Program-made: the position numbers and the translations under genes | The notes under the pieces: generated by a model | Told to the model about the DNA's origin: nothing | Seen by the model: the letters and a program-made list of their open reading frames with translations, nothing else | Database searches by the model: none | DNA from: an uncultured Oscillospiraceae bacterium | Lineage (GTDB): Bacteria > Bacillota > Clostridia > Oscillospirales > Acutalibacteraceae | DNA: 64,000 nucleotides | Reading direction: 5' to 3' | Assembly (NCBI GenBank): GCA_900542575.1 | Contig: UQOE01000001.1 | Location: 124,001 to 188,000, forward strand | Shown here: piece by piece, positions 16,350 through 25,550 of the stretch | How the letters are laid out: each line of letters starts with the position of its first letter | How positions within the stretch are numbered: the first letter of the stretch is position 1

Positions 16350-16366
16350 TTTTCACATTGTGAAAA
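16350..16366. promoter_or_regulatory. Palindrome upstream of the ncRNA promoter
   Basis: TTTTCACATTGTGAAAA is a perfect 17-bp palindrome around a central T, about 17 bases upstream of the -35 box. It is a candidate protein-binding site or a weak terminator for the radical SAM gene. Confidence 0.45.
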
Positions 16367-16408
16367 GTATTTGTATAAGTTGTATAAATTGGTACAAATT
16401 TTCGAACA

Positions 16409-17017
16409 TTATATGAACGTCCGGACACGGTACTGGACGCCGAGTTCCTCACAGATTTTTCGGCACGCCTCTACTTTTTCCGGTCCAATAACGTCCACAA
16501 CCGTCATGGTCACGCTTGGGACATACTTTTTGCAGTCCACTGCATACCGTTTTAACGCCTCATAGGCCTCTTTTCCAAATTTTGGATGACACATACGAGT
16601 GTACTCTTCTTCCGTCGGATAATTCAGGCTGATGGAGACCGCATCTATTATGCCCGCCAGTTTGTGCGCCGTAGGCTCTCCATATTGGAGGTCCGCCAGT
16701 CCATTGGTATTGATGCGTATGGGATTGCTGCATTTGCTCTTCATGTATTTGGCCAGCTCAAGCAGATCATCCAGCCGTTCCGTTGGCTCCCCAAACCCGC
16801 AGAAGACAATACTCTGATAGCGGCTCATATCGAGACGGTCAAAAGCTTCTTCTGCTTCCGCGACCGACGGCTCATGGGCAAGCCAGAGAGAATTCTCACC
16901 ATCCATTTCATCCGTCTCATTGCGTACGCACCATTCACAGTTATTTGGGCACCGGTTGGTGAGATTGACATAGATATTGGAACCCACCTCATAAAAGATG
17001 GTCATTGCTTTTTTCAT
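16409..17017 (-). CDS. Radical SAM protein, TatD-associated type
   Basis: About 202 residues, short for a radical SAM enzyme. The [4Fe-4S] cluster motif CX3CX2C is at Cys23, Cys27 and Cys30 (NRCPNNCEWCVR). The FCGFGEPTERLDDLLELAKY segment is the GGE-like SAM-binding strand, and RINTNGLADL follows. The length and these motifs match the small radical SAM proteins often linked to TatD nucleases; no tatD is in the window. The target is unknown. A TTG or ATG further upstream is possible, but GGAGGATATACT precedes the ATG at 17017. Confidence 0.75.
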   Translation of the reverse strand: MKKAMTIFYEVGSNIYVNLTNRCPNNCEWCVRNETDEMDGENSLWLAHEPSVAEAEEAFDRLDMSRYQSIVFCGFGEPTERLDDLLELAKYMKSKCSNPIRINTNGLADLQYGEPTAHKLAGIIDAVSISLNYPTEEEYTRMCHPKFGKEAYEALKRYAVDCKKYVPSVTMTVVDVIGPEKVEACRKICEELGVQYRVRTFI

Positions 17018-17048
17018 AGTATATCCTCCGAATCTGAAAAGAAATAGC

Positions 17049-17080
17049 GAAAAAGGGACCTGCCGCATCGACAGATCCCT
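17049..17080 (-). terminator. Terminator of pfkA
   Basis: AGGGA-x-CTG pairs with CAG-x-TCCCT (17054-17062 with 17072-17080) and is followed on the minus strand by T5. Confidence 0.8.
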
Positions 17081-17095
17081 GAGAAAAGCGAAAAA

Positions 17096-18058
17096 TCAGA
17101 TGGAAATTTCATGAGCCATCCGGTAGAGGTCAATGTCAATGGATTTCTCCATGCTGAGTGCCTCCGTAATACCGAAGTCGACAATTTCCTCGTGCTGAAT
17201 TCCGACAACCCGGCTTTCATGGCCGTCCCGCAGAAGACGTGCCGCATAGTTGCCCATGCGGGATGCAAGAACGCGGTCCCGAACCGTCGGGGAACCTCCG
17301 CGCTGGACATGGCCGAGGATCGTCGCGCGGGATTCAACGCCTGTAGCCGCCTGAATTCGTTTTGCCATGTCGGTAGCGTCTCCACAGCCCTCTGCAACGA
17401 TAATGATAAAGTGCTGTTTTCCGGTGCTGATCGTATATTTCATTCGCTCTACGACGTCCAGGTCAAAGTCGTACTCGAACTCCGGCAGAAGAATAGAGGT
17501 TGCGCCAACTGCAATGCCGGACTCAAGAGCAATATAACCGGCTTTCCGACCCATAACTTCGACAACCGAGCACCGGGAATGGGACTCTGTAGTGTCTCGG
17601 ACCTGGTCAACCATGTGCATAACCGTATTGACCGCGGTATCAAAACCGATTGTAAATTCGGTAGAAGAGATGTCGTTGTCAATGGTGCCCGGCAGGCCTA
17701 CACAGACAATGCCGTCCGAGGCAAGGTCGCGCATTCCGCGGAAAGAACCGTCGCCGCCAATAACGACCAGGCCCTCAATGCCATAGCGTTCACAGGTGGC
17801 CAATGCTTTCTGACGTCCGCGCTCCGTTTTAAATTCAGGACTGCGTGCTGTGCGGAGAACCGTGCCGCCGCGCTGAATGATATTGGAGACGGTACGAAGG
17901 TTCATTTCGGCAATGTCGCCGGACATCAGTCCCTCGTATCCATTATAGATACCAAGGACACGCATATCATTTTCCACGCCGGTTCGAACTACTGCACGAA
18001 CTGCGGCGTTCATGCCCGGTGCGTCGCCTCCGGACGTCAATACTCCGATGGTTTTCAT
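17096..18058 (-). CDS. pfkA: ATP-dependent 6-phosphofructokinase
   Basis: A 320-residue glycolytic enzyme that phosphorylates fructose 6-phosphate to fructose 1,6-bisphosphate, the standard bacterial PfkA length. It starts with MKTIGVLTSGGDAPGMNA, the ATP-binding Gly11 region. VVIGGDGSFRGM and the catalytic PGTIDNDISSTEFTIGFDTA follow, then the substrate segment EVMGRKAGYIAL. It lies 102 bases after dnaE and has its own promoter there, so it can be expressed independently. A GAGGAA site precedes the ATG. Confidence 0.95.
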   Translation of the reverse strand: MKTIGVLTSGGDAPGMNAAVRAVVRTGVENDMRVLGIYNGYEGLMSGDIAEMNLRTVSNIIQRGGTVLRTARSPEFKTERGRQKALATCERYGIEGLVVIGGDGSFRGMRDLASDGIVCVGLPGTIDNDISSTEFTIGFDTAVNTVMHMVDQVRDTTESHSRCSVVEVMGRKAGYIALESGIAVGATSILLPEFEYDFDLDVVERMKYTISTGKQHFIIIVAEGCGDATDMAKRIQAATGVESRATILGHVQRGGSPTVRDRVLASRMGNYAARLLRDGHESRVVGIQHEEIVDFGITEALSMEKSIDIDLYRMAHEISI

Positions 18059-18094
18059 CGTAATTCCTCCCTCAACAGGATGTCTGAGAATAAA

Positions 18095-18123
18095 ATTATG
18101 TCACCAAAACAGCCTAAAGTCAA
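18095..18123 (-). promoter_or_regulatory. Promoter of pfkA
   Basis: On the minus strand: -35 TTGACT (18123-18118), a 17-bp spacer and -10 CATAAT (18100-18095). Confidence 0.7.
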
Positions 18124-18160
18124 CCAAGCAGAATGACTGCTGGAATTTTCAGCTCAAAAG

Positions 18161-21100
18161 TCAGCGAAAAATCACATTTTCCTTCCCGAGAATTCTGCGA
18201 AGTTCCCCCAGCAGGCCGTCACTGACCTGAATGCCGCCCGAGTGCGTCTTCCTCTCATAGTGATTGGTATCTTTATAATAGTAATAGACCGCATGAGGAC
18301 CACCGGAGAAGATGTCCATCAGCAGATCTGCCCGGCTGACGGAGGGGTCTTCCGCGGAAGGAAACCGGAGAAACAGGCCTGTATATTTGTGTTTCCTGGG
18401 CGGGCGCCTTTGGGGCCCTGCCGCCTTTCCGACCTCCTCTTCGGAGGGACAGGGCTCCAGCGACGAGACAAGCACATTGGGACGCTCTTCCTCCCGTACC
18501 TGAAGACGGCCCCGGATGAGGAGGACAGCCCCCTCCTCCAGCAGTCTGCCGGATTCCTGATAGGTACGAGGAAACACCGTAATTCCGATGGCACCGGTCA
18601 GATCTTCTGCCGTTGCAGCTGCCATAGTAGCATTACTGCGGGTCAGACGCACACGGACGCCCGTTACCATGGCGAGAAGCACAACACTGTCATTGTCATG
18701 AAATTTTGATGTGCCGTCTTCGGAGGCGTCCAGCATTTCATAAATTGGATTGGGATTCAGCTTCCTGCGAATTGGCTCATATGCCTGCATGGGATTGCCG
18801 GAGAGATACATTCCCACCGCCTCTTTTTCAAAGGAGAGCAGGTCGGAAAAGCGGTATTCTTCCAGATCGGGAAGTTCGGTATGCCGTACGGCATTTTCCC
18901 CTCCGCCGGCGAGGTCCAGCAGGCTGATCTGTCCTTCCACATTGCTTCTGCGGTAGGAATCCAGTTCTGCCAGAATGTCCGGAAGAGCGGCCATCATCTG
19001 CCGGCGGTTGGCACCCAGCCCGTCCAAAGCTCCGCTTTTGATCAGGCTTTCCGCAGCTTTCCGATTGAAATTTCTGCCCTGTACCCGTTTCAGAAATTCA
19101 TAAAAGTCGGTAAACGGGCCGTTTTCCTCCCGTTCCCGCACAATAGACTGGATGAGCCCGCGTCCAAGCCCTTTGATAGCCAGCAGACCAAAGCGAATTT
19201 TTTTGTCCTCGACGGTAAACTGCGCAAAACTGCGATTGATGTCCGGACGGAGCACAGAAATACCCATCCGTTTGCACTCCGCCATGTATTCCACCACTTT
19301 GTCCGTGGATTCCAGCACACTGGTGAGAAGGCTTGCCAGGAACTCCGCCGGATAGTGGCACTTCAAATAGGCAGTCCGATAGGCAAGCGTTGCATAGCAG
19401 ACCGCATGCGACTTGTTGAAGGCATAGGAGGCAAATGAGATCATATCGTCAAAAATGGAGTTAGCCGCAGAACGGTCTATTCCGTTTCCGACACAGCCCT
19501 CCACAAAATTGGTCCGCTCTTTTTCCATGACATCGTGCTTTTTTTTCGCCATGGCGCGGCGGACAATATCTGCATGCCCAAAAGAGTAGCCCGCCAGACG
19601 ACGGCAGATCTGCATAACCTGTTCCTGATACACGATACAGCCATAGGTGACATCTAGAATTTCAGCAAGTTCCGGCGTCTTATAGTGAATTGCGGAAGGA
19701 TTTTTCCGATTTTTCAGATAGGTGGGAATGGAATCCATTGGGCCAGGACGGTAAAGGGACGTCAGCGCCGTCAGGTCTTCGATGCTCTCCGGGCGAAACT
19801 GGGTCAGCACGTTTTTCAGACCGGAGGACTCAAACTGAAAGACCCCTTCTGTCTCGCCCCGTCCGAACATAGCGTAAGTCTCCGGGTCGTGGTCCTGGAT
19901 GTTCTGCGAATAAAAAGCAGGCTCTTTTCGACGGACCATTTTTTCGCAGCTGTCAATGACGGTAAGGGTTCGAAGTCCCAGAAAATCCATTTTCAGAAGG
20001 CCCAGCTCTTCCAGCTGCGTCATCGTGTACTGGGTAACCGGCATGCCGTCCCGGGACGCCAGAGGAACATAGGTGTCTACCGGGTCCGCTGTAATGACAA
20101 CGCCGGCCGCGTGGGTAGAAGTATGCCGCGGCATATTTTCTATTTTTCGTGCATTTTCAATGAGGTCCCGTACTTCCGTGTCCTCACGGATCATGTTCTG
20201 AAGTTCTCTGGAGCTGGCAACAGCAGCATCCAGGTCGTGGGCAAGCCGCCAGGGAATACAGCGCGTTACCGCGTCAACTTTTGCATAAGAGATATTGAGG
20301 ACACGTCCGACGTCCCGAATGGCGGCGCGCGCTGCGAGAGTTCCAAATGTAACAATCTGCGCCACATGGTCCTCTCCATATTTTCGAATGACGTAGTCGA
20401 TAACCTCGCCGCGCCGCTCATAGTCAAAGTCAATGTCGAAGTCCGGCATAGAGACCCGCTCCGGGTTCAGGAACCGCTCAAACAGAAGGTTGTATTTCAT
20501 TGGGTCGATATCCGTGATGCCAATACAATAGGCAATAATACTGCCTGCCCCGGACCCTCTGCCCGGCCCAACCGGAATCTGCTGCGATTTTGCATAGTGG
20601 ACGAAATCATATACGATGAGATAATAGTCGGTATATCCCATCTGGTCGACAACGCCCAGCTCATAGTCCAGCCGCTCCCGATAAGACGGGTCCGCCTGGT
20701 TCCCATACCGGCGCACAAAGCCGGCTTCCGCCAGCGAGCGGAGATAGCCGGCATGCGTAAAATCGTCCGGCACTTCAAAATGGGGAAGTTTGGTCTTTCC
20801 GAACTCAAATTTGACATTGCAGCGTTCCGCAATTTTGGCGGTATTGTCCACCGCCGCAGGAGAATGCGCAAACAGTTCGCGCATTTCCTGTTCCGATTTC
20901 AGATAATACTCCTCACCCTGGAACCCCATGCCGGTGTCCTCGTTCAGCGTGTGGTTTGTCTGAATGCAGACGAGAATCTGCTGCGTCCGGGCATCTTCTT
21001 TCCGAATATAATGGACGTCATTTGTCGCGGCAAGCGGAATTCCCGTTTCTTTGGCCAGGCGAATTTTCTGCGGCAGCAGCTTCAGCTCTTCCGAAAGCCC

Positions 21101-21631
21101 GTGGTTCTGAAGTTCCAGATAATAACAGTCCGGCCCAAAAATATCCTTGTACTCCAATGCCGTCTGCCGGGCACCTTCGTAGTCCCCGGACAGAAGCCGC
21201 TGATCTACTTCGCCGGCGAGGCAGCCGCTAAGTGCAATCAGCCCCTTGGAATAACGGCGAAGAAGCTCTTTGTCCACTCTGGGCTTGCGGTAAAAGCCCT
21301 CGGTAAAAGACAGGGAGACCAGTTTGATAAGATTGCGGTAGCCCTCCTCATTTTCGCAGAGAAGAATAAGGTGGTACCGGTTGTTGGATGCGGGAGTCCC
21401 CTTTTCCGTGTGGTCCCCCTCTGCCACATAGACCTCACACCCGATAATCGGCTTGATTCCTGCGGCGACAGCTGTCTGATAGAATTCCACGGCCCCATAC
21501 ATGACACCGTGGTCTGTGACAGCCAGCGCGTCCATTCCCAGTTCTTTTGCGTGCTGAACCAGTTCTTTGATACGGCAGGCGCCGTCCAGCAGGCTGTATT
21601 CGCTGTGAACATGCAAATGAACAAATGCCAT
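18161..21631 (-). CDS. dnaE: DNA polymerase III alpha subunit, DnaE type
   Basis: A 1156-residue replicative polymerase subunit. In order it shows the PHP domain at the N terminus (HLHVHSEYSLLDGACR, TDHGVMYG), then the palm with the catalytic aspartates in PDFDIDFDYERRGEVIDYV (about residues 393-411) and the upstream GPGRGSGAGS motif. The fingers and HhH DNA-binding region follow (KSGALDGLGANRRQMM), then an OB-fold near the C terminus. No exonuclease domain is inserted, so it is DnaE and not PolC. Clostridia usually have both and use DnaE to extend primers. It follows whiA by 16 bases with a GGAGG site. Confidence 0.95.
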   Translation of the reverse strand: MAFVHLHVHSEYSLLDGACRIKELVQHAKELGMDALAVTDHGVMYGAVEFYQTAVAAGIKPIIGCEVYVAEGDHTEKGTPASNNRYHLILLCENEEGYRNLIKLVSLSFTEGFYRKPRVDKELLRRYSKGLIALSGCLAGEVDQRLLSGDYEGARQTALEYKDIFGPDCYYLELQNHGLSEELKLLPQKIRLAKETGIPLAATNDVHYIRKEDARTQQILVCIQTNHTLNEDTGMGFQGEEYYLKSEQEMRELFAHSPAAVDNTAKIAERCNVKFEFGKTKLPHFEVPDDFTHAGYLRSLAEAGFVRRYGNQADPSYRERLDYELGVVDQMGYTDYYLIVYDFVHYAKSQQIPVGPGRGSGAGSIIAYCIGITDIDPMKYNLLFERFLNPERVSMPDFDIDFDYERRGEVIDYVIRKYGEDHVAQIVTFGTLAARAAIRDVGRVLNISYAKVDAVTRCIPWRLAHDLDAAVASSRELQNMIREDTEVRDLIENARKIENMPRHTSTHAAGVVITADPVDTYVPLASRDGMPVTQYTMTQLEELGLLKMDFLGLRTLTVIDSCEKMVRRKEPAFYSQNIQDHDPETYAMFGRGETEGVFQFESSGLKNVLTQFRPESIEDLTALTSLYRPGPMDSIPTYLKNRKNPSAIHYKTPELAEILDVTYGCIVYQEQVMQICRRLAGYSFGHADIVRRAMAKKKHDVMEKERTNFVEGCVGNGIDRSAANSIFDDMISFASYAFNKSHAVCYATLAYRTAYLKCHYPAEFLASLLTSVLESTDKVVEYMAECKRMGISVLRPDINRSFAQFTVEDKKIRFGLLAIKGLGRGLIQSIVREREENGPFTDFYEFLKRVQGRNFNRKAAESLIKSGALDGLGANRRQMMAALPDILAELDSYRRSNVEGQISLLDLAGGGENAVRHTELPDLEEYRFSDLLSFEKEAVGMYLSGNPMQAYEPIRRKLNPNPIYEMLDASEDGTSKFHDNDSVVLLAMVTGVRVRLTRSNATMAAATAEDLTGAIGITVFPRTYQESGRLLEEGAVLLIRGRLQVREEERPNVLVSSLEPCPSEEEVGKAAGPQRRPPRKHKYTGLFLRFPSAEDPSVSRADLLMDIFSGGPHAVYYYYKDTNHYERKTHSGGIQVSDGLLGELRRILGKENVIFR

Positions 21632-21647
21632 GGCGTGCGCCTCCTTT

Positions 21648-22583
21648 TCATCCGATTTCCGTGTCCTCTTCTTTCATGGATTCATACATCTGGACAATTT
21701 TTTTCATGCGGTGATTGACGCCGGATTTGGAGATGGAGACCGACAGAGAATCGGCCAGCTCCTTTAACGTGTATTCCGGATTTTCCAAACGGATTTTTGC
21801 AAGTTCCCGGAGGTCGGGCGGGAAATATTCCCATCCATGGCGGTCGCGGATATAGCGGATAGCCTCGATCTGCCGGTAGGCGGCATCAAAAGCGCGGGAA
21901 GAGTTGGCATTTTCAAAATTCATGCGCCGGTTGACTTTGTTGCGCATATCTTTGTAGACCTTTGCCCCCATTAGATGAAGCGAAGACTCCGTAGCGCCCA
22001 TCATGGTCAGCAGGTCTTCAATATTTTCACTGTCTTTGAAATAAATGACATGTGCCCCATTGCGGCGGATATATTTCGGACGCAGGTCCAGCTCGCGGAG
22101 CAGAGTCATAAGGTCTTCACACAGCACTTTGTGAGACAGAACAAATTCCACATGGTAGTCTTTCTCCGGGTCCGTAATGGTACCGCAGGAGAGAAAGGCA
22201 CCGCGAAGGAAAGCGCCGTAGTCGCAGTCATATTCAAGGTTTGCGCGATTCAGCCGGCGGTTTACCTCGTCGCCGCTGTAGCCGAAGGCGTCCAGAATTT
22301 TGAGCCGGTCTTCCGGTTCGGTTACGGTAATGCGCCAGTTTCCGGCCGCAGACTGCTCCGCTTTCGGCGGGCGGCCGACCAGTTCTCGGACCCCTTCGGT
22401 ATATTTTTCCGCCAGATTGCGGTATTCCGTTTTCATACCCATTTCGGAAACGCTGAAATATCTGGTAAACAGGAAAAGACCGTATAGTTCCGCATGGTGA
22501 CAGCAGTCTTTTTCAATTTCCTCTTCCGCCATGTCGGCGTCCCGGTCCAGCAGTTCCGTTTTTACCTTCTGTGCAAACGACAA
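21648..22583 (-). CDS. whiA: WhiA sporulation/cell-division regulator
   Basis: A 311-residue DNA-binding protein with an N-terminal LAGLIDADG-like domain (LRGAFLSCGTITDPEKDYHVEF) and a C-terminal helix-turn-helix ending SVSISKSGVNHRMKKI. Length and both domains are as expected. In Firmicutes WhiA affects division and chromosome segregation. The start is TTG at 22583 with GAGAGGAA before it. It lies 2 bases after the rapZ stop, so the two are co-translated, the usual gene order. Confidence 0.95.
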   Translation of the reverse strand: MSFAQKVKTELLDRDADMAEEEIEKDCCHHAELYGLFLFTRYFSVSEMGMKTEYRNLAEKYTEGVRELVGRPPKAEQSAAGNWRITVTEPEDRLKILDAFGYSGDEVNRRLNRANLEYDCDYGAFLRGAFLSCGTITDPEKDYHVEFVLSHKVLCEDLMTLLRELDLRPKYIRRNGAHVIYFKDSENIEDLLTMMGATESSLHLMGAKVYKDMRNKVNRRMNFENANSSRAFDAAYRQIEAIRYIRDRHGWEYFPPDLRELAKIRLENPEYTLKELADSLSVSISKSGVNHRMKKIVQMYESMKEEDTEIG

Positions 22584-22585
22584 TG

Positions 22586-23470
22586 TTATTCCTCTCTAGA
22601 TTTCACTTCATTGCTGTTTTTAACGGCGTCCCGGTGCAGAACACTGACCCGAACGCCTCGCTCTTTCAGGTGCCGGTAGACCGCCTCGGCGAATGTCACA
22701 GAGCGGTGCTGCCCGCCGGTGCAGCCGAAGGCCAGCACAATGTCGCTCTTCCCCTGTTTCAGATAGAGGGGAAGGGAATAGTCGATCATATCTGCCATTT
22801 TCTGCAGAAGCGTTCGGGAAGATTCAAAGCTCATGACGTAGTCGTAGACCTCCGGGTCCATACCGGTTTTCGTCCTGAGTTCCGGGATATAAAACGGGTT
22901 CGGAAGGCAGCGCATGTCGAATACGATATTGGCGTCCGGAGGAATGCCATATTTAAACCCAAATGAAATGCACTGCACCTGCAATGTATTTTCTACACTT
23001 CCGGCAAACAGCGCAGCAATTCTGTCTTTCAGCTGGCGTGCTTCCATGCCGGTGGTGTCTATGATATAATCTGCCTCCTGTTTCAGGGGGTCCATCATCT
23101 CCCGCTCCGCCGCAACGGCTTCTTTCAGAGAGTTGCGGTACTTTTTGGCCAGCGGGTGACGGCGCCGGGTTTCGCTGTAGCGGCGCAGCAGGACATCGTC
23201 CGCGCAGTCAATAAATAAGAGCTTATAGTCAATATGCTGTTGATTCAGCTCCTGGAGCGAATGGGAAAGGTTTTTATAGGAAGCTCCTGAGCGGGCGTCT
23301 ACCACAACGGCCGTTCTTGCGGCCGACTCACTGGCTTCCAGAATTTGGCCCAGGGACGGCAGCAGCTTGGGAGGAAGGTTGTCAATACAGACAAAACCGA
23401 TATCCTCCAGCATTTCCATGGCCTTTGATTTCCCGGCGCCGGACAGACCGGTAACAACGAGAAATTCCAT
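22586..23470 (-). CDS. rapZ: RapZ/YvcJ-family RNase adapter, P-loop protein
   Basis: About 294 residues with an N-terminal Walker A GLSGAGKS (residues 8-15) and a C-terminal domain containing GCTGGQHRSV (the phosphate-binding motif of the family) and the FGFKYG segment. RapZ proteins bind nucleotides and glucosamine 6-phosphate-linked signals; in Bacillus YvcJ affects competence. The open frame continues upstream to 23659, but AAGGGGGAG precedes the ATG at 23470, which also puts the Walker A motif at its usual place. Confidence 0.95.
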   Translation of the reverse strand: MEFLVVTGLSGAGKSKAMEMLEDIGFVCIDNLPPKLLPSLGQILEASESAARTAVVVDARSGASYKNLSHSLQELNQQHIDYKLLFIDCADDVLLRRYSETRRRHPLAKKYRNSLKEAVAAEREMMDPLKQEADYIIDTTGMEARQLKDRIAALFAGSVENTLQVQCISFGFKYGIPPDANIVFDMRCLPNPFYIPELRTKTGMDPEVYDYVMSFESSRTLLQKMADMIDYSLPLYLKQGKSDIVLAFGCTGGQHRSVTFAEAVYRHLKERGVRVSVLHRDAVKNSNEVKSREE

Positions 23471-23498
23471 GTAATCTCCCCCTTTCTGTGCGGATACT

Positions 23499-23527
23499 AT
23501 TATACCAGCGATCCAGAAAGACGGAAA
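23499..23527 (-). promoter_or_regulatory. Promoter of the rapZ-whiA-dnaE operon
   Basis: On the minus strand the -10 is TATAAT (23504-23499), preceded by TGG (extended -10). A poor -35 (TTTCCG) lies 17 bp upstream. Confidence 0.65.
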
Positions 23528-23528
23528 G

Positions 23529-23564
23529 AAAAAAAGGGCCATGTCCGCAAAAGCGGACACGGCC
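23529..23564 (-). terminator. Terminator of the hprK-glk-murB operon
   Basis: A 12-bp stem with one mismatch (23537-23548 with 23553-23564) is followed on the minus strand by a T7 run. Confidence 0.85.
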
Positions 23565-23579
23565 GAATTCAATATTCTG

Positions 23580-24488
23580 TTATTGATTTGCGAGAATACG
23601 GACTTCCGGCTCCAGGTGCACCTGGAATTTTTCGTAAACCGTCTTCTGCACAAAGGCAATCAGATCTTTGACATCTTTTGCGGTTGCATTTCCGACATTG
23701 ATGATAAAGCCGGCATGTTTGGTGCTGACCTGAGCCCCGCCGATGGTTTTCCCCTGCAACCCGCTGTCCTGTATGAGCTTTCCGGCATAGTACCCTTCCG
23801 GACGTTTGAAGGTGCTTCCGGCGCTGGGATACTCCAGAGGCTGCTTCGAGCGGCGGCGTTCCATAAGACCGTCCATTTTGCTCTTAATGACATCAGGATC
23901 CTGTTCATCCAGCAGATAGACAACGGAAGTAATAATAAGGTCTTTCTCCATAAAATTGCTGTGCCGATAAGAGAAGCCGCACTCTTTGTTGGCCCAGGAG
24001 CCGCGGTTGCCCTCGTAGTCCATATAATTGACCGCAAGCACTGCGTCTTTCATTTCACCGCCGTAGGCACCTGCATTCATATAGATGCCGCCGCCGACGG
24101 AGCCGGGAATTCCGAAGGCAAATTCAAGTCCGCTCAGCCTGTACTCCAATGCGAACCGACAGACGCGGATAAGAGATGCACCTGCCTGAGCCTTGACCAT
24201 ATTGTTTCCGCAGTATTCTATTTTGGAGAACCGGTCTCCCATTACGATGACAACATTATTAATGCCCTCATCCGGAGCCAGGACGTTGCTGCCGCGGCCG
24301 AGAATCAGCGGTTTGACCTTTTCCCGGCTGCATGCCTTCAGCACGGCCTCCAGCTCATCTGAACTGCCCGGTTCCAGCAGCAGTGCTGCGGGTCCGCCGA
24401 TTTTAAAAGCTGTATACTTTTTCAGTTCCGCATTCTGAACTGCGGCACAGCCTGCCTGCTCTGCTGCAGCAAGAATATTCTCATACAT
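23580..24488 (-). CDS. murB: UDP-N-acetylenolpyruvoylglucosamine reductase
   Basis: About 303 residues, the short type II MurB common in Firmicutes. It reduces UDP-GlcNAc-enolpyruvate to UDP-MurNAc in peptidoglycan synthesis, with FAD and NADPH. FAD-binding segments are KIGGPAALLLEP, LGRGSNVLAPDEG and GIPGSVGGGIYMNAGAYGGE; the substrate segment is CGFSYRHSNF, and the C-terminal catalytic region includes AGSTFKRPEGYYAGKLIQ. The ATG at 24488 is preferred over 24560 because of GGAGGAA upstream. It is the last gene of an operon with hprK and glk. Confidence 0.95.
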   Translation of the reverse strand: MYENILAAAEQAGCAAVQNAELKKYTAFKIGGPAALLLEPGSSDELEAVLKACSREKVKPLILGRGSNVLAPDEGINNVVIVMGDRFSKIEYCGNNMVKAQAGASLIRVCRFALEYRLSGLEFAFGIPGSVGGGIYMNAGAYGGEMKDAVLAVNYMDYEGNRGSWANKECGFSYRHSNFMEKDLIITSVVYLLDEQDPDVIKSKMDGLMERRRSKQPLEYPSAGSTFKRPEGYYAGKLIQDSGLQGKTIGGAQVSTKHAGFIINVGNATAKDVKDLIAFVQKTVYEKFQVHLEPEVRILANQ

Positions 24489-24562
24489 GTTGGCCGATTC
24501 CTCCCGTATTCCTTGGATGTCGTTTCGGATAATTATATCTCTGCGGTGTTCATTCGGCAAGC

Positions 24563-25522
24563 TTATTTCTGCCGATAGAGCAGAGCCGCTCCGATGATTC
24601 CGGCATCGTTGCCGAGAGTCGCTTCACAGATTTTGGTCTTTTTCTTGGAGTTCTTGGTGAACTGTTCTTCATCGATCACCTTGCGCAGGGGCTTGATGAG
24701 AGTGTCGCCCTGTTTGCTGATGCCGCCTCCAATGCAGAGTACATCCGGCTGGAAGATGTTGATGAGGTTGGCGCATCCAATGCCGAGGTAATGGATGTAT
24801 TCTTCGACGACCCCTTTTGCAATTTTGTCTCCCTCATCTGCTGCGTCGAACGGCACTTTACCGTTGACGTTCTCCATAGCACCGTCAATCAGTTTCCAGA
24901 TAAGGCTGGACTTCGTGCGGTCGCGAATAAGGGCATCTTTGGTCTCCCGGATAAGGGCAGTTGCAGAGGCATAGGCCTCAAAGCAGCCCGAGCGGCCGCA
25001 GGTACAGGCCTCGCCATTCATCTGGATGACCATGTGGCCAATTTCACCGGCCGCACCATTGACGCCGGTCAGGAGCTTATTGTTGATGATAATGCCGCCG
25101 CCGACACCGGTTCCCAGGGTAACCATTACCAGGTTGGCAACGCCGTTTCCACAGCCCGCAACCTGTTCGCCCAGAGCAGCGCAGTTGGCATCGTTTCCGA
25201 CGAAGGTATCCTTTTCAATTTGGTCGGAGACCAATTTGCCGAGCGGCGTATCGACAAAGCCGAGGTTGCCGGCAAATTCAACGACTCCGCCGGAAGTAAC
25301 GGCACCCGGTGTACCGATTCCAACAGAAACAACATCGTCCATGAGGACGCTGGCCTCTACAGCAGCCATAAGGGTCGCCTGTTTAATAGAGACCGCGATT
25401 TCCTCTGCCGAGCGTGGGAGATCGGTGGGGACCGATGCCTTGCCGACGATTTTATAATTGTCGAGATCTACGATACCTGCGGCGATATTGGTTCCGCCGA
25501 GATCAATTCCTACACTGTACAT
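24563..25522 (-). CDS. glk: ROK-family glucokinase
   Basis: About 319 residues. The ATP-binding DLGGTN motif is at residues 7-12. The ROK zinc motif CTCGRSGCFEAYAS and the segment TLGTGVGGGIIINNKLL, typical of glucokinases, are present. It phosphorylates glucose with ATP in the cytoplasm. The frame is open to 25609, but GGGAGG precedes the ATG at 25522, which puts DLGGTN at the N terminus. Placement next to hprK links glucose entry into glycolysis to HPr-based carbon control. Confidence 0.9.
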   Translation of the reverse strand: MYSVGIDLGGTNIAAGIVDLDNYKIVGKASVPTDLPRSAEEIAVSIKQATLMAAVEASVLMDDVVSVGIGTPGAVTSGGVVEFAGNLGFVDTPLGKLVSDQIEKDTFVGNDANCAALGEQVAGCGNGVANLVMVTLGTGVGGGIIINNKLLTGVNGAAGEIGHMVIQMNGEACTCGRSGCFEAYASATALIRETKDALIRDRTKSSLIWKLIDGAMENVNGKVPFDAADEGDKIAKGVVEEYIHYLGIGCANLINIFQPDVLCIGGGISKQGDTLIKPLRKVIDEEQFTKNSKKKTKICEATLGNDAGIIGAALLYRQK

Positions 25523-25550
25523 ATTTTTTCCTCCCTTTCTTAAGAAGGTA

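Noticed and set aside
19685..21718. 677-codon frame antisense to dnaE
   Set aside because: Antisense shadow; dnaE carries intact PHP and polymerase motifs.
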